DNA of 47,398 nt from Acidaminobacter sp. GTDB taxonomy: Bacteria; Bacillota; Clostridia; Peptostreptococcales; Acidaminobacteraceae. How positions within the stretch are numbered: position 1 is the stretch's first letter; each line of letters begins with the position of its first letter. This document shows positions 23,727-33,930 of the stretch, piece after piece. The position numbers and the translations under genes are program-made. The stretch covers positions 1 to 47,398 of the forward strand of contig NZ_JAOTSB010000021.1 of assembly GCF_030247605.1 (NCBI RefSeq), written 5' to 3'. Under the pieces are notes generated by a model. It was not told the DNA's origin and did not search any database. It saw only the letters and a list, made by a program, of their open reading frames with translations.

Positions 23727-25346
23727 TTAGGCGGATAAAGTGTCCTGTACAACCTTGGCAAGGTTGGCAGAAAGATCTGAGACGCGCTCGAGATTGCTGA
23801 CGATATCCAGGAAGATAATGCCGGATTCAGGATTACAATCGTTGTTGTTAAGACGATCAATGTGTCCTCTGCGGCAAATTTTCTCCAGCTTGTCGACCTC
23901 ATTTTCAATGTCAAAAACCTGCTGAATGGTTTCACGGTTGCCAGTTACAATGGATTCCATAGCCTTTGAAAATGCCAAAGCCGATTTATCGTAAAGATCC
24001 TGAAGTTCCTTGCGGGAGTCATCAGAGAATGGCAATCCTTTTTCAAGGGCATCCACCACTAACTCAGCTATGTTGTCCGCATGGTCGCCAATACGTTCAA
24101 TATCATTGATATTGTTGAACAATCCGTCGACTACCTTCCGGTCATAGTCGGACAGTTTTCTGTTGGATAGTTTCACAAGATACTCAGTAATTGCTTTTTC
24201 AAGCTTATTGATTTCCTTTTCTGTCACAAAGGTCTGTTTGACTTTGGCCAGATCGCGTTCAAAGAATCCGTCCATAGAAGAACTCAGAGCGCTGTATGAC
24301 ACGTTTGCCATGTGGAGCTGCTCACGAATTGTATTTCTAAGCGCGATAGAAGGCGTTTCCAAAATACGCTCATCCAGGTATTTGGTCACAGTTTCACGCT
24401 CTGCGGCACCGGTATCCGGAATGATTTTCATAGCGATTTTGATCAGGAACATAGCGAACGGAAATTGTACGATGACGTTGATCACGTTGAACATGGTATG
24501 CGCATTCGCAATTTGGCGTCCTACATCATCCGGATTAAGTTGAATGACGAAGTAGGCTATAGGTTTTGTCAGAACTAAGACAAAAATCAGCGTTCCTATG
24601 ATGTTGAAAACCAGATGTATGATCGCAGCGCGTTTTGCGTTGCGGCTAGCTCCGACTGAAGAAATCAGCGCAGTGGTACATGTGCCTATGTTTTCACCAT
24701 AAAGAATTGGCATTGCTGAAGCCAGCGGGATCAGCCCCTGTGACGCCAATGCGATCAGGATACCCATAGACGCTGATGAGCTTTGAACCATCAGTGTCAG
24801 CAGAAAACCTGCCAATACGCCAAGTGCGGGAACGGATCCAAAACTGACCATCATGTCAGCGAAAGCCTGAATTTCCCGCAGTGGCTTCAGCGCATCCTTG
24901 AGGGCTTCCATGCCTAAAAAGAGCAAACCGAATCCAATAAATATTTCAGCGATATTCTTCTTTTTGTCATCTTTTGCGAGAAACCAGACAAAGACCCCAA
25001 TGCCGATTGCAAGCGGTGCCCAGTGTTCCAGATTAAGCGATACGAGCTGACCGGTAATCGTTGTGCCTATGTTGGCTCCCATTATGATGCCGACCGCCTG
25101 GGTCAGCTTCATGATCCCGGCATTGACAAAACCAACGACCATAACCGTAGTAAGACTTGAACTTTGAATGATTGCTGTAACAAACATGCCCACCATGACA
25201 GCTATGAATCTGTTTCTGGTCAAGAGCTCAATAATTTTTTCCATTTTCTTTCCGGCAACTTTTTGAAGCGCACTTCCCATCATACTCATGCCAAACAGGA
25301 ATAGTCCAAGCCCTCCTAAAACGCCAACACCGATTGTAAATGCCAT
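23727..25346 (-). CDS. Na/Pi cotransporter family protein with a C-terminal PhoU-like domain
   Basis: A 539-residue membrane protein related to NptA-type sodium-phosphate symporters. The inverted-repeat transporter half carries two QSSS motifs (AIIQSSSLTTV at about 61 and LMVQSSSASMG at about 188) and the GANIGTTITG and GENIGTCTTAL segments. The C-terminal 200 residues form a cytoplasmic four-helix PhoU-like domain (INDIERIGDHADNIAEL). It probably takes up phosphate with sodium, or exports it when uptake is excessive. A PhoP-box-like sequence precedes it at 25455-25471, consistent with phosphate control. It is monocistronic. Confidence 0.93.
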   Translation of the reverse strand: MAFTIGVGVLGGLGLFLFGMSMMGSALQKVAGKKMEKIIELLTRNRFIAVMVGMFVTAIIQSSSLTTVMVVGFVNAGIMKLTQAVGIIMGANIGTTITGQLVSLNLEHWAPLAIGIGVFVWFLAKDDKKKNIAEIFIGFGLLFLGMEALKDALKPLREIQAFADMMVSFGSVPALGVLAGFLLTLMVQSSSASMGILIALASQGLIPLASAMPILYGENIGTCTTALISSVGASRNAKRAAIIHLVFNIIGTLIFVLVLTKPIAYFVIQLNPDDVGRQIANAHTMFNVINVIVQFPFAMFLIKIAMKIIPDTGAAERETVTKYLDERILETPSIALRNTIREQLHMANVSYSALSSSMDGFFERDLAKVKQTFVTEKEINKLEKAITEYLVKLSNRKLSDYDRKVVDGLFNNINDIERIGDHADNIAELVVDALEKGLPFSDDSRKELQDLYDKSALAFSKAMESIVTGNRETIQQVFDIENEVDKLEKICRRGHIDRLNNNDCNPESGIIFLDIVSNLERVSDLSANLAKVVQDTLSA

Positions 25347-25428
25347 ACTTCGCCTCCTGATTCAACTAATTGACACTGCTCCGTCTAAATTAATCTGAAT
25401 AATCACTTGTTTATTAAGACACCGTGAA

Positions 25429-25471
25429 ATTCTACCAGAAATGAAGTGCTTTAGTGTAAAATCTATGTTAA
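25429..25471 (-). promoter_or_regulatory. PhoP-box-like promoter of the Na/Pi cotransporter
   Basis: On the minus strand TTAACA-N5-TTTACA (25471 to 25455) matches the TT(A/T/C)ACA direct repeats of Firmicute PhoP boxes. A weaker TTGCCA copy lies 7 bases upstream. A -10-like TAGAAT follows 20 bases later (25434 to 25429). No separate -35 box is needed if PhoP recruits polymerase. Confidence 0.5.
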
Positions 25472-25764
25472 ATTTTACTGGCAATTTGATCATACATAAC
25501 ACCAAATAGCAATTCAACACTAATTCGTTTGTAAAGTTACAAAAACTTCATTTAATGACGTCCTTGGACGTTTCATCTACCAATCTGTTGGGTATTTCTA
25601 CAACAATATCATGATCATAATTATTTCAATTTGAAGGGGTGTTTTTATCAGGAAAAAGGCTAAATTTCCAAGCAATTCATCAACTTTTACTCAACATTGA
25701 CATCTTTCAAGGTGAAGATCGGGTATAAGTGATGATTTTTTATTATGAAGGAGGGGCGATTCTA
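25472..25764 (+). promoter_or_regulatory. Upstream region of the glycogen operon
   Basis: No gene is visible in this non-coding stretch. It contains two adjacent palindromes, TCATT-T-AATGA (25548-25558) and ACGTCC-TT-GGACGT (25558-25571). A perfect TTGACA (25697-25702) is followed only 21 bases later by TATAAG (25724-25729), too far for a standard promoter without an activator. The glgC ribosome site is at 25750-25756. The actual transcription start cannot be fixed from sequence. Confidence 0.4.
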
Positions 25765-26907
25765 TTGAAAATGCAGAAGAAAGAAATCGTCGCCATGATC
25801 CTGGCAGGCGGCCAGGGCTCTAGGCTAAGAGAAATTACAGACAAAATTGCCAAGCCGGCAGTACCTTTTGGCGGCAAATTTAGAATCATTGATTTTACGC
25901 TAAGTAACTGCTCCAATTCCGAAATTGATACCGTCGGTATTCTGACACAGTATCAGCCCCTTGAATTGAACTCGCATATAGGCATTGGGAGCTCATGGGA
26001 CCTGGATCGGAATTTTGGCGGTGTCAAAATTCTACCGCCTTATTTCGACAAAGAAGGCGGCCGTTTTTACATGGGCACTGCAAATGCGATCTTTGAAAAC
26101 ATGAATTTTATTGACGCTTATAATCCTAATTATGTCCTGATTCTTTCAGGAGACCATATCTACAAGATGGATTATCAAAAAATGCTTGATACTCACAAGG
26201 AAAAGAATGCGGATTTAACTATTTCCGTTATCGAAGTGCCATGGGATGAGGCTTCACGATTTGGCCTGTTAAGCGCAGATGAAACCGACATGATCTATGA
26301 ATTTCAGGAAAAGCCGGACGAGCCTAAATCCAATCTCGCTTCTATGGGAATTTACATCTTCAGCTGGCCGGTTCTCAGAGCTTGTCTGATTGAAGACCAT
26401 TATTCAGAAGACAGCTCCTCCGACTTTGGTAAAGATATCATACCAAAAATGGTCGAGGGGCATCATAAGGTTTACGCCTATCGTTTCAGCGGCTACTGGA
26501 GGGACGTCGGTACCGTCGAGAGCCTGTGGGAATCCAACATGGATTTGTTGGGACTTGACAACGAACTTAACCTGCATGATAAGTCCTGGAGAAACTACTC
26601 CGTCAACCCGATCAGTCCACCTCAGTACATAAGCCCATTCGGCAGAGTTGAAGGCTCCATAGTGAATGAAGGCTGCGTCATTGAAGGACATGTCATCAAA
26701 AGCGTCATTTCCACAGACGTTCATGTCGGTCGGAATTCGGTTGTTCAAAATACTATCGTCATGCCTAATACAAATATCGAAGATGATGTTCAGATTGATT
26801 ATGCCATCATACTCAGCGACATCACAGTGAAGAGCGGCACGGTTGTCAAGGGAACCAGAGACCATATCGCCGTCTATCCATCGGAAGGAGGCGAAAACCA
26901 TGAATGA
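25765..26907 (+). CDS. glgC: Glucose-1-phosphate adenylyltransferase (ADP-glucose pyrophosphorylase)
   Basis: Makes ADP-glucose, the donor for glycogen, from ATP and glucose-1-phosphate. The nucleotidyltransferase signature [15 protein letters not shown] and the substrate lysine segment [17 protein letters not shown] are intact, followed by [15 protein letters not shown], the FQEKPDEP loop and SGYWRDVGT. The C-terminal third has the left-handed beta-helix hexapeptide pattern. I start at TTG 25765, 8 bases after GGAGGGG, giving 380 residues; ATG 25771 is 14 bases away. Its end overlaps glgD by 8 bases. The pair presumably forms a heterotetramer, with GlgC the catalytic partner. Confidence 0.96.
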   Translation: MKMQKKEIVAMILAGGQGSRLREITDKIAKPAVPFGGKFRIIDFTLSNCSNSEIDTVGILTQYQPLELNSHIGIGSSWDLDRNFGGVKILPPYFDKEGGRFYMGTANAIFENMNFIDAYNPNYVLILSGDHIYKMDYQKMLDTHKEKNADLTISVIEVPWDEASRFGLLSADETDMIYEFQEKPDEPKSNLASMGIYIFSWPVLRACLIEDHYSEDSSSDFGKDIIPKMVEGHHKVYAYRFSGYWRDVGTVESLWESNMDLLGLDNELNLHDKSWRNYSVNPISPPQYISPFGRVEGSIVNEGCVIEGHVIKSVISTDVHVGRNSVVQNTIVMPNTNIEDDVQIDYAIILSDITVKSGTVVKGTRDHIAVYPSEGGENHE

Positions 26908-28018
26908 TGTTATGGGCATCATCAACTTAAGCGAATCCGAGGAACAAATAAAAGACCTGACTTTGGGCCGATCACTCGGAGCGCTGCACATTTTTGGCCG
27001 CTATAGAATTATCGATTTCCAGCTCTCAAATATGGTGAACAGCGGATTGTCAAACGTGGCCATATTCACCTACGGCAAGTCTCATTCCATCATGCTTCAT
27101 GTCGGCAGCGGCAAGCATTGGGGACTGGACCGCAAGCGGGACGGGCTTTACATTTTCTATCCGGAGGTCAATTCTGAGGATAACATCAGACGGCTTGGGG
27201 ACCTTGAAAACTATAGAAACCATCTTGATTATCTTCAAAACTCAACCCAAAAGTACGTCCTTCTTTCCAGAAGTTATATGCTGTGCAACATCGATTATAA
27301 AGATGTGGTTCAACATCACAGAAATTCAGGATCTGATGTGACTATAGTCTACAAGACAATCGAAAAATCCTATGACCGCTTTCCGAACTGCGACACGCTG
27401 TCATTGGATGATCAGAACCGCGTCATAGGCATAGGAAAAAACCTCGGTAAGGAAGAACGTTATAACGTTTCTATGGAAATGTATGTCATGAAACGCGAAC
27501 GTTTGATTAAGATTATCGAATCCGCTATTCAAAGAGGCGACGCTCGTTTTCTGAAGGAGGCAATCTTTCAGCGTCTGCCTGAGTTGAAAGTCAGCGCTTA
27601 TCGTTTCAACGGCTATCTAAGCTGTATTCAGACTATCAACAACTACTTTGAGACCAACATGGAGCTCCTCAATACTCAGCTCTGCGAGGAACTTTTCAAC
27701 AAGCATGGCCCAATTTACACCAAAGTCATGGACGCGCCTTCAACCTACTATTCTGAAGACAGCTACGTCTCCAACTCCCTGGTAGCGAATGGCTGTATCA
27801 TAGAAGGAAAAGTAGAGAATTCAATCATCCACAGGGATGTGCGGATAAAAAAAGGTGCCGTCGTCCGCAACTCAATATTATTGCCATATGTCACCGTGAG
27901 CGAAGCCACTAATCTTAACTATGTCATCCTTGATAAACACGCCACGATTACGCCGCGAAAAATGCTCTTCGGCGATCAAAGCAATCCTTTCGTCATCAAG
28001 AAGAACATGGTCCTGTGA
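26900..28018 (+). CDS. glgD: ADP-glucose pyrophosphorylase regulatory subunit GlgD
   Basis: A GlgC paralogue of 372 residues. It begins [20 protein letters not shown] and lacks the GGxGxRL nucleotide loop of GlgC, so it is probably not catalytic by itself. In Firmicutes GlgD modulates GlgC in a mixed tetramer. The [20 protein letters not shown] segment and the C-terminal hexapeptide repeats remain. ATG 26900 is preceded by GGAAGGAGG and overlaps the glgC stop, so translation is coupled. Confidence 0.95.
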   Translation: MNDVMGIINLSESEEQIKDLTLGRSLGALHIFGRYRIIDFQLSNMVNSGLSNVAIFTYGKSHSIMLHVGSGKHWGLDRKRDGLYIFYPEVNSEDNIRRLGDLENYRNHLDYLQNSTQKYVLLSRSYMLCNIDYKDVVQHHRNSGSDVTIVYKTIEKSYDRFPNCDTLSLDDQNRVIGIGKNLGKEERYNVSMEMYVMKRERLIKIIESAIQRGDARFLKEAIFQRLPELKVSAYRFNGYLSCIQTINNYFETNMELLNTQLCEELFNKHGPIYTKVMDAPSTYYSEDSYVSNSLVANGCIIEGKVENSIIHRDVRIKKGAVVRNSILLPYVTVSEATNLNYVILDKHATITPRKMLFGDQSNPFVIKKNMVL

Positions 28019-28043
28019 TCCGGCATAAAGGAGGCTTATCCAC

Positions 28044-29477
28044 TTGAAAATACTTTTTGTTAGCTCTGAAGCACTTCCGCTCAGCAAAACCGGAGGACTG
28101 GCAGATGTCGCGTTTTCCCTGCCAAAAGCTCTTGCAGAAGAGGATGTCGATATCAGAGTGATTACGCCTTACTACAGTACAATAGCCGCTGCGTTGGCAG
28201 AGCACGCTGATTTTCTGGGTTCCAAAACCATTCATATGAATTGGCGGAATCAATATATGGGCGTCCATGAAATCCACTTTGGCAAAGTCGTTTACTATCT
28301 GATAGACAATGAATATTATTTTAAGCGCGATCAGCTCTACGGCTATTTTGATGACGGCGAACGCTTTTCCTTTTTCTCAAAAGCGGTACTTGAAGCTATT
28401 GATATGACTCATTTCGAGCCGGATGTCATCCATTTGAATGACTGGCATACCGCAATAGTGCCCTATCTGCTCAAAACCCAATATGCCAAAGATCCCCGCT
28501 ATGCACAAACAAAATCAGTTTTCACCATACACAATCTCAAATACCAGGGGGTTTTCGAACGCGGTTTCCTTGAAGATATGTTTGGGCCGGAGAGTGCTTT
28601 TCATGGAGATGGCCGCCTGGTTTTCGGCAGCGGCATCAACTACATGAAAGCCGGAATTCGCTTTGCGGATAAGATAACGACGGTCAGCGAAACCTATGCA
28701 GAAGAAATTCTGACACCTTATTTTGGCGAAAAACTGGAATGGGACCTCAACTACCGCCGTCATGATTTGGTTGGACTTACCAACGGCATCGATTATGACG
28801 ATTACAATCCAAAAACGGATGCGAGACTATTTTTCAATTATGACCAAACCTCCCCTGAAGGCAAGCGCGCGAACAAGGCTAAGCTTCAATCCCTTTCAGG
28901 ACTGACCGTAGATGAAAATGCACCGCTCATTGCCATAGTGTCCCGCCTTGTAGACTCAAAAGGCTTTGACCTGATAGAACGCGTCATGCCAGAGATGTTC
29001 GATCTCGGGGTTCAATTGATCGTCCTTGGTACAGGGGATTATCATTACGAAAATCTCTTTAAATACTATTCTCAGAGATTTCCTAATCGACTTAAAGTAT
29101 ATGTGGAATTCAACGCTACTTTGGCACAAAGAATCTATGCCGGCTCGGACCTCTTCCTTATGCCGTCAAGGTTTGAACCATGCGGCCTTGGACAACTGAT
29201 TGCGCTGCGGTATGGCTCCATCCCAATTGTAAGGGAAACCGGCGGCCTCAAAGATACCGTCGTGCCTTATAACCGCTTTACCGGTGAAGGCACCGGTTTT
29301 ACGTTCACAAATTACAACGCACACGAAATGTTGGATCAGATCCGAGATGCGGTTGAACTTTTCCAAACCAATCAGGAAAACTGGAATGCGCTTGTTCGTC
29401 AAGCCATGTCTGCTGATCACAGTTGGAAGCGTTCGGCACATCACTACTTGGAGATCTATCGCAACTTAGGAAAGTAA
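28044..29477 (+). CDS. glgA: Glycogen synthase, ADP-glucose dependent (GT5)
   Basis: Adds glucose from ADP-glucose to the non-reducing end of alpha-1,4-glucan. The N-terminal KTGGLADV motif binding ADP-glucose is intact, with HLNDWHTAIVPYLL and VFTIHNLKYQG, and the C-terminal GT-B motif SRFEPCGLGQLIALRYGSIPIVRETGGLKDTV (split between residues about 375 and 406). The 477 residues are full length. The TTG start at 28044 follows AAAGGAGG. It is the third gene of the operon, 25 bases after glgD. Confidence 0.96.
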   Translation: MKILFVSSEALPLSKTGGLADVAFSLPKALAEEDVDIRVITPYYSTIAAALAEHADFLGSKTIHMNWRNQYMGVHEIHFGKVVYYLIDNEYYFKRDQLYGYFDDGERFSFFSKAVLEAIDMTHFEPDVIHLNDWHTAIVPYLLKTQYAKDPRYAQTKSVFTIHNLKYQGVFERGFLEDMFGPESAFHGDGRLVFGSGINYMKAGIRFADKITTVSETYAEEILTPYFGEKLEWDLNYRRHDLVGLTNGIDYDDYNPKTDARLFFNYDQTSPEGKRANKAKLQSLSGLTVDENAPLIAIVSRLVDSKGFDLIERVMPEMFDLGVQLIVLGTGDYHYENLFKYYSQRFPNRLKVYVEFNATLAQRIYAGSDLFLMPSRFEPCGLGQLIALRYGSIPIVRETGGLKDTVVPYNRFTGEGTGFTFTNYNAHEMLDQIRDAVELFQTNQENWNALVRQAMSADHSWKRSAHHYLEIYRNLGK

Positions 29478-29486
29478 GGTGACTCT

Positions 29487-31931
29487 ATGGAACTGAATGT
29501 CAACCAGTTTAAAAAAGACTATTTGCGCAGGCTGAAAGCAAAAAGCGGCCGACCCCTTGAAGAGAGCACTGTCTGGGATCAGTATCACGCACTTGGAAGT
29601 CTGATCAAAGAATATATGACAGATGACTGGGTTGGCACTTCCATTGCCTACAACAAATTGGACGCACGTCAGGTCTTCTATTTCTCCATGGAATTTTTGA
29701 CAGGGAAACTGCTGTCAGACTATATGCATGCCATGGGTGTCTATGAAGTCGTTGAGGTGGGCTTGTCAGACCTGGGCCTTTCACTCAAGGAAATCAGCGA
29801 AGCAGAAAAAGATCAAGGCCTTGGAAACGGCGGCCTAGGAAGGCTTGCAGCATGCTTTATGGATTCCATGGCTTCAGTGGGGATCCCAGGTCATGGGATT
29901 GGCATACGTTTCAATTTTGGACTTTTCGAGCAAAAAATCATCAATGGCTATCAGGTGGAATTTCCTGACCGGTGGCTTGAAAATCGCAACGTATGGGAAG
30001 TGAAGATGCCTGACAAGGCAGTGGAAGTCCATTTTGGAGGTAAAGTCCGCCAGGATTATATCAACGGCCGCAACGTTTTCTTCCTTGAAAATACCGAAGT
30101 GGTTATGGCCGTCCCCTACGACACGCCAATACCGGGGTACCAAAACGGCATTGTCAATACGCTCAGACTCTACAGCGCTGAAGCAAAAACCCCTGACTTT
30201 GACCTGGCAGGATTCAGCCGCGGGGAATATAACCGTGTATTTTCTGAAAAATACGCCGTTGAAGCAATCTCGCAAGTCCTCTACCCTGATGATGCTTATG
30301 AAAACGGCCGGCTGCTGCGCTTAAAGCAAGAGTACTTCTTTGTCTCTGCAGGTCTTCAAGGCATAATGCGGTCTTACAAGCGAAGCGGTCTCCCTATCCG
30401 CGATTTTCATAAGTACAATGCCATCCACATCAATGATACGCACCCGGCTCTCGCCATTCCGGAACTTATGAGATTATTGATGGACATTGAAGAGCTCCAG
30501 TGGGATGAAGCCTGGAAGATCACAACACAAACCATAAGCTATACCAATCACACTTTGCTTCACGAAGCCATGGAAAAATGGTCAATAGATGTCGTGCGCA
30601 CTTTATTGCCGAGAATCCTGATGATCATTGAGGAAATCGACCGGCGCTTCAGACTTGAAACAGAGCGTCTGTACAGTCAGGTCGATCCCCAGCGATCCTC
30701 ACAAATGGCTATCATAGGTAATGGACAAGTCAGGATGGCCCATCTCTGCATTGTCGGAAGCCATAGCGTCAACGGTGTCGCCAAACTGCACTCAGAGCTG
30801 CTGGCAAATAGAGAATTAAAGCCTTTTAATGAGTTTTTCACCGGAAAATTCAACAACAAGACTAATGGAATCACACATAGACGCTGGCTGCTGCACGCCA
30901 ATCCGCGACTATCGGCACACATCACTGATGCTATAGGTGACGAATGGATCAAAGAGCCCGAGTCCCTGGGGCGTCTGATGAAGTACCAATCTGATCCAGT
31001 TTTTTTGGAAAAACTCATGAAGATTAAGCGAGCCAACAAGGTCGATTTTTCGAATTATCTGCATAAATCAAGCGGCGTCACTATTGACCCTGACAGTATT
31101 TTTGATATACAGATCAAGAGACTTCACGAGTACAAGCGGCAGACGCTCAACATTCTGCATGTCATGAGTCTTTACCTCAGATTAAAAGAGGATCCTGATC
31201 TGGATCTGATTCCAAGGACCTTTTTGTTCGGAGCAAAAGCCGCACCGGGCTATCAGACAGCCAAACAAACTATCAAACTGATTAATGCCGTAGGCGACCT
31301 GGTGAACTCTGATAAGGATGTCAACGAAAAACTGAAAGTCGTTTTTGTTGAAAACTATGGCGTCACTGTTGCTGAAAACATCATTCCAAGCGCGGATATC
31401 AGCGAACAAATCTCCACTGCCAGCAAAGAAGCCTCAGGTACCGGCAACATGAAGCTGATGATGAATGGTGCTGTAACTGTCGCGACCCTTGATGGCGCGA
31501 ATGTTGAGATTCTAGAAGCTGTCGGAAAGGACAATATTTTTCTGTTTGGTTTAACGGCAGAAGAAGTCTACCGCTATTATGAGGATCAATCCTACAACGC
31601 CTATGAAATTTATCAAAGCAATCCGCTCCTCAAGAGATCTGTCGATATGATGACAGACGGGACTTTAAACGTTTCACCTGAGGAATTCTATTTGATACGC
31701 TCCGCACTCCTGGATCACAACGATGCGTTTTTTGTGCTCAAGGACTTCGAAAGTTACGCCAACATTCAAAAGAAAGCGTGTGAAGCCTATCGCGATGCCA
31801 AGAGGTGGTCCGCCATGTCGTTGGTAAACATCGCGAAATCAGGAGTTTTTTCCAGCGACCGCACGATCAGAGATTATAATCGCGAGATCTGGAAAGCACA
31901 AGTTTTCGAAACTTTGAAGGGGTCGCAATGA
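29487..31931 (+). CDS. glgP: Glycogen phosphorylase
   Basis: Releases glucose-1-phosphate from glycogen ends using phosphate and PLP. The PLP lysine lies in EASGTGNMKLMMNG near the C-terminal third, with the catalytic-site segments GLGNGGLGRLAACFMDS, AIHINDTHPALAIPELMR and the FNNKTNGITHRRWL loop. The length of 814 is typical. It starts at ATG 29487, 9 bases after glgA, with an AAGGTGA ribosome site. Having synthesis and breakdown genes in one operon implies that control is largely at enzyme level. Confidence 0.97.
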   Translation: MELNVNQFKKDYLRRLKAKSGRPLEESTVWDQYHALGSLIKEYMTDDWVGTSIAYNKLDARQVFYFSMEFLTGKLLSDYMHAMGVYEVVEVGLSDLGLSLKEISEAEKDQGLGNGGLGRLAACFMDSMASVGIPGHGIGIRFNFGLFEQKIINGYQVEFPDRWLENRNVWEVKMPDKAVEVHFGGKVRQDYINGRNVFFLENTEVVMAVPYDTPIPGYQNGIVNTLRLYSAEAKTPDFDLAGFSRGEYNRVFSEKYAVEAISQVLYPDDAYENGRLLRLKQEYFFVSAGLQGIMRSYKRSGLPIRDFHKYNAIHINDTHPALAIPELMRLLMDIEELQWDEAWKITTQTISYTNHTLLHEAMEKWSIDVVRTLLPRILMIIEEIDRRFRLETERLYSQVDPQRSSQMAIIGNGQVRMAHLCIVGSHSVNGVAKLHSELLANRELKPFNEFFTGKFNNKTNGITHRRWLLHANPRLSAHITDAIGDEWIKEPESLGRLMKYQSDPVFLEKLMKIKRANKVDFSNYLHKSSGVTIDPDSIFDIQIKRLHEYKRQTLNILHVMSLYLRLKEDPDLDLIPRTFLFGAKAAPGYQTAKQTIKLINAVGDLVNSDKDVNEKLKVVFVENYGVTVAENIIPSADISEQISTASKEASGTGNMKLMMNGAVTVATLDGANVEILEAVGKDNIFLFGLTAEEVYRYYEDQSYNAYEIYQSNPLLKRSVDMMTDGTLNVSPEEFYLIRSALLDHNDAFFVLKDFESYANIQKKACEAYRDAKRWSAMSLVNIAKSGVFSSDRTIRDYNREIWKAQVFETLKGSQ

Positions 31932-33817
31932 ACTCGGTATTCAATCCTGAATTTGAAGCGCTTGCGGAGCGCGCTGCCAAACGAAATAATTTTGGCGCTG
32001 TCGTAAATGATGGTAATTCGGCCACTTCTTTTGTACTCTGGGCGCCCGCTGCGGCAAAAGTTGAGCTTGCCCTATATGAGACCAGCAGCACACTCCATCG
32101 GGAAACTCATGTGATGCAGCGTGAAAGTGATGGCAGTTACGTCCTGGAAGTCAAAAAAAATCTAACCGGTTTCTATTATACCTATCTCCTCCAGTACGCG
32201 AATGATGATAGGCGGTACGAAATCATCGATCCTTGGGCGAAAGCCTCAGGACCCAACTCTAAACGCGGATTGATTCTGGAACCTGGACGCTTCGATCCTC
32301 CAGGCTTCCGGACAGCCCCATTGCTCCCACCAGTGGATTATGGCAGAACTGTCATATATGAACTCAGCATCAGGGACTTTACCTCCCATCCGACCTCAGG
32401 GGCCACTCACCCTGGCTTGTATTTGGGATTGACAGAATCCGGAACTTCCTGCGACGGTTTGTCCACCGGCATCGATCATCTGTCAGAGATGGGTGTGACA
32501 CACGTCCAGCTAATGCCGGTCCAAGATTTTATCACCACAAATGAGCTCACTCGCGATCCTTACAATTGGGGTTACGATACCGTGCTGTTTGATGTACCGG
32601 AGGGCTCCTACTCCGGTTATCCTCAAAACGGAAAACGCATTTTGGAACTCAAATCCGCTATCCATGCCCTGCATCAAAAGGGCATGCGCGTTGTCCTGGA
32701 CGTGGTCTACAATCATACCTATGAATTTAGGTTCTCGTCCTATCAACGCATGGCACCAAATTACTTTTACAGAGTATCTGATCATGGCTTTTCCAATGGA
32801 TCAGGATGCGGAAATGAAATGGCTACAGAACGGGTCATGGTGAGAAAACGCATCATGGACTCACTTCACTATTGGCTGGAAGAGTATCGCATTGATGGCT
32901 TTCGATTTGACCTCATGGGACTTTTTGATAACACCATGGTTCAAAGCATCTCAAAGGAGCTTTTGAGCAAACGGCCCGATCTGCTTGTTTATGGCGAACC
33001 CTGGACTGCTGCAGGCACCATATTACCTGATGACCAGAGGTTTGGCAAGGGACGTCAGCGGGGACTTGGTATTGCAATATTTGAGGATGACTTTAAAAAT
33101 CGCCTTCTCGGATCACCAAATGGCGATTCGAAAGGCTACATCCAGAATCAAACGGCAAATCCAGGTCCGTCCCTGATGCACGACCTTTTATCAGGCATCT
33201 GTGCCAGCGTGGCATGCGCGCATCATCCCGGCAAGTTGGCAGACTCGCCATCGGAAATCATTCACTACCTGGTGACCCATGATAATTTAATTTTGCGCGA
33301 CAAGCTTGAATACTCTCTGCCAGATTCTGATGAAGCGGAGCGCCTGAATTTGACCTGTCTTGCCTTTAATATCCTGATGTCTTCTTTTGGCATTCCCTTG
33401 ATTCATAGCGGCACTGAGTTCAACAGAACAAAATTCAGAAATGACAACAGCTATAATGCAGGCGACGCTGTCAATTCTGTTTGTTGGACAAACAAATCCC
33501 AGTATCGGCTTCTGAATGAACATGTTAAAAGTCTGATTACATTCCGGCTTGAGTCCGGATTGTTTTCAATGAAGCCTGACGAGATCCGGAGAAACATGGA
33601 ACCCATTGATGCCGGCTGTCTAGCCTATAGGATCAAACGCGGCAAGGAGCACTACGACTTCTATCACAATCCCGGGGATGTCCACTTGGTTTTACAAAAT
33701 TTGAATCGAAAATCATTCACAATTATTCTCGACGGATTGAAATGGTATCCTGATGCAGAGCTGCCCATCAAGGTCCCTGCAAAAGGCACACTGATCTTAA
33801 AATATAATAATATTTAA
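31928..33817 (+). CDS. pulA: Type I pullulanase / glycogen debranching enzyme
   Basis: Hydrolyses alpha-1,6 branches of glycogen or limit dextrin. The N-terminal CBM48-like domain (about 20-130) includes TSFVLWAPAAAKVELALY. The GH13 catalytic regions are YNWGYDTVLFDVPEGSYS, DVVYNH (258-263), RFDLMG with nucleophile Asp328, VYGEPW with acid Glu357 and VTHDN. There is no signal peptide, so it acts inside the cell on glycogen rather than on imported starch. The start overlaps the glgP stop (ATGA). The 629 residues are at the short end of type I pullulanases. It is the last gene of the operon; only a weak 5-bp hairpin follows. Confidence 0.94.
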   Translation: MNSVFNPEFEALAERAAKRNNFGAVVNDGNSATSFVLWAPAAAKVELALYETSSTLHRETHVMQRESDGSYVLEVKKNLTGFYYTYLLQYANDDRRYEIIDPWAKASGPNSKRGLILEPGRFDPPGFRTAPLLPPVDYGRTVIYELSIRDFTSHPTSGATHPGLYLGLTESGTSCDGLSTGIDHLSEMGVTHVQLMPVQDFITTNELTRDPYNWGYDTVLFDVPEGSYSGYPQNGKRILELKSAIHALHQKGMRVVLDVVYNHTYEFRFSSYQRMAPNYFYRVSDHGFSNGSGCGNEMATERVMVRKRIMDSLHYWLEEYRIDGFRFDLMGLFDNTMVQSISKELLSKRPDLLVYGEPWTAAGTILPDDQRFGKGRQRGLGIAIFEDDFKNRLLGSPNGDSKGYIQNQTANPGPSLMHDLLSGICASVACAHHPGKLADSPSEIIHYLVTHDNLILRDKLEYSLPDSDEAERLNLTCLAFNILMSSFGIPLIHSGTEFNRTKFRNDNSYNAGDAVNSVCWTNKSQYRLLNEHVKSLITFRLESGLFSMKPDEIRRNMEPIDAGCLAYRIKRGKEHYDFYHNPGDVHLVLQNLNRKSFTIILDGLKWYPDAELPIKVPAKGTLILKYNNI

Positions 33818-33930
33818 TTTGGTAACAATCGGTACTGTTATTTTGAAGTGTCCTGGGTTATAATTCAATTACAAACCCAACCAATACACTCGGATTTAAA
33901 CCCGATCATTATTAAAGGAGGCACTTCAAA

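Noticed and set aside
25640..25728. Small ORF (GTG start) before glgC
   Set aside because: The only nearby AAGGGG abuts the GTG, composition is ordinary and no homology is recognisable.
25697..25729. MerR-type long-spacer promoter before glgC
   Set aside because: The spacer is 21 bases rather than 19-20 and the dyad in it has only 5-bp arms.
28523..31039. Antisense ORFs within the glycogen genes
   Set aside because: They are shadows of strongly conserved enzymes on the plus strand, with no ribosome sites.
33818..33930. Terminator after the pullulanase gene
   Set aside because: Only a 5-bp TAACA/TGTTA hairpin with TTTTG is visible, too weak to call.
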